The position numbers were made by a program, and so were the translations under genes. Shown here in pieces: positions 63,469-64,000 of a DNA stretch of 64,000 nt. Below the pieces are notes generated by a model that was given only the letters and a program-made list of their open reading frames with translations, was not told the origin of the DNA and ran no database searches. Source of the DNA: DATDIC01 sp963777625 (lineage in GTDB: Bacteria; Pseudomonadota; Alphaproteobacteria; Acetobacterales; Acetobacteraceae). The stretch is from the NCBI GenBank assembly GCA_963777625.1, contig CAVZRO010000003.1, forward strand, positions 372,001 through 436,000, given 5' to 3'. Within the stretch, counting starts at the first letter, position 1. Every line of letters begins with the position of its first letter.

Positions 63469-64000
63469 CAGCCCTCGCTGACATGAATGAAGGTAGGTGT
63501 CGGCGTGAACGCGGCCAGGCTGAGGATTGCCCGGCTGCCTCCGTCCGGGGCGGTTTCGGTCACCGTGAAGCCAAGCCTCATATAATGGTCCTTCACCATC
63601 GTATTCTTGCGCGTGGGGATATAGTCGCCGATGAGGGTCCCGGCGCCCAGTCGTTGCGCCTGGGCCGCGATCAGGTTGAGGGTGGTCGGCTCCACCTGTC
63701 GGCCGAGCACGCGGCAGCTCATGAGCCAGGTGTCTATGAGCAAGCTATCGTTCTGCTGCAGGCGGCCGATGATGATGGCAATCACGCCATTGTCGCCGAA
63801 CCGGTCCAGCAGCCGGAGTTGCAGGCCGAATGCGGCCGGATCGTCCATGACCCTCAGCACGTCCTGCTCGGTGTAACGCCGGGTCGTCAGGTTGAACTGG
63901 TTGGACTTGTTGATGAGCTGGACGATCCGCGCCAGGCCGATGCGGTCGAAGCGACGCCAGATGAGTCGCATTTCCAGGCCGCGCAGATAGGCTTCGAGAT
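63468..64000 (-). CDS. FkbH-type HAD-IIIC phosphatase/glyceryltransferase, C-terminal part (runs off the window)
   Basis: The frame is open from the window edge (64000) to a stop at 63468-63470, giving 176 residues of the C-terminal half. It contains NKSNQFNLTTRRYTEQDVLRVMD and the GNAT-like end DTWLMSCRVLGRQVEPTTLNLI, LGAGTLIGDYIPTRKNTMVKDHY, which are diagnostic for FkbH-like proteins. Complete members dephosphorylate 1,3-bisphosphoglycerate and load the glyceryl unit on an ACP. The HAD domain with the catalytic aspartates must lie outside the window. Confidence 0.85.
   Translation of the reverse strand, partial: LEAYLRGLEMRLIWRRFDRIGLARIVQLINKSNQFNLTTRRYTEQDVLRVMDDPAAFGLQLRLLDRFGDNGVIAIIIGRLQQNDSLLIDTWLMSCRVLGRQVEPTTLNLIAAQAQRLGAGTLIGDYIPTRKNTMVKDHYMRLGFTVTETAPDGGSRAILSLAAFTPTPTFIHVSEG

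Overview
The window is 64 kb of high-GC DNA with alphaproteobacterial character. The organism is probably an acetic-acid-bacteria relative (Acetobacteraceae/Rhodospirillales). This is inferred from a Hint-domain secreted protein, a zinc-ribbon DinB, an XrtA/PEP-CTERM-type glycosyltransferase, a fused NitT-type permease, and IS701/IS1634/ISAs1/IS630 remnants. No rRNA, tRNA or CRISPR array was seen. The replicon type cannot be told from the sequence.

Layout. (1) 1-2.7 kb: 5' part of an EF-G-like GTPase, a SelA-like PLP enzyme and a RelB/YafQ toxin-antitoxin pair with a visible promoter and operator. (2) 2.8-5.2 kb: remnants (GST, alpha/beta hydrolase, a VOC gene with a replaced end) mixed with an intact serine hydrolase and an SRPBCC protein. 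(3) 5.2-9.6 kb: a compact GDP-D-glycero-D-manno-heptose locus (HddC-GmhB fusion, GmhA, divergent HddA) with a TIGR03087-type glycosyltransferase. (4) 10.1-20.6 kb: a damaged Hint-domain gene, a peptide/nickel-type ABC importer with frameshifted dppB, and a NitT/TauT-type ATPase plus double permease. (5) 20.7-24 kb: a DHA2 efflux pump, an enoyl-CoA hydratase and an SDR.

(6) 24-30.6 kb: an insertion-sequence graveyard (IS701, a frameshifted IS1634-like element with clear terminal inverted repeats, a frameshifted ISAs1) around a cupin and a TIM-barrel isomerase. (7) 30.7-37.2 kb: tartrate dehydrogenase, DinB, a FemAB/CelD-like acetyltransferase, PcaHG and NDH-2. (8) 38.7-54.3 kb: an amine/amino-acid island. 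It holds a spermidine/putrescine-type ABC transporter whose ATPase lies about 6.4 kb from its permeases, two fold-IV PLP aminotransferases, a FadR-type regulator, PhzF, an Ldh2-family reductase, a DadA-like dehydrogenase, a PuuB-like oxidase and hydantoinase/oxoprolinase HyuAB.

(9) 54.6-61.1 kb: a Bcr/CflA exporter, a frameshifted OsmC, an NtaA/SnaA-type flavin monooxygenase, a DmpA-family peptidase read in frame with a GNAT, an AI-2E-family permease and a YkoP-like protein. (10) 61.3-64 kb: a YkgJ protein and, at the edge, a tight operon FkbH - acyl carrier protein - RuBisCO-like protein - cupin. This last operon is the most interesting item: glyceryl-ACP chemistry appears coupled to a form-IV RuBisCO-like enzyme.

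Two dispersed repeat families run through intergenic space. One is a roughly 150-185 bp MITE-like element at 17.3 and 34.3 kb. The other is a GTCATTCCCGCG-type palindromic repeat at 10.0, 25.6 and 38.2 kb. Single-base frameshifts occur in several conserved genes (Hint, dppB, Ldh2, OsmC, transposases); some may be assembly errors.
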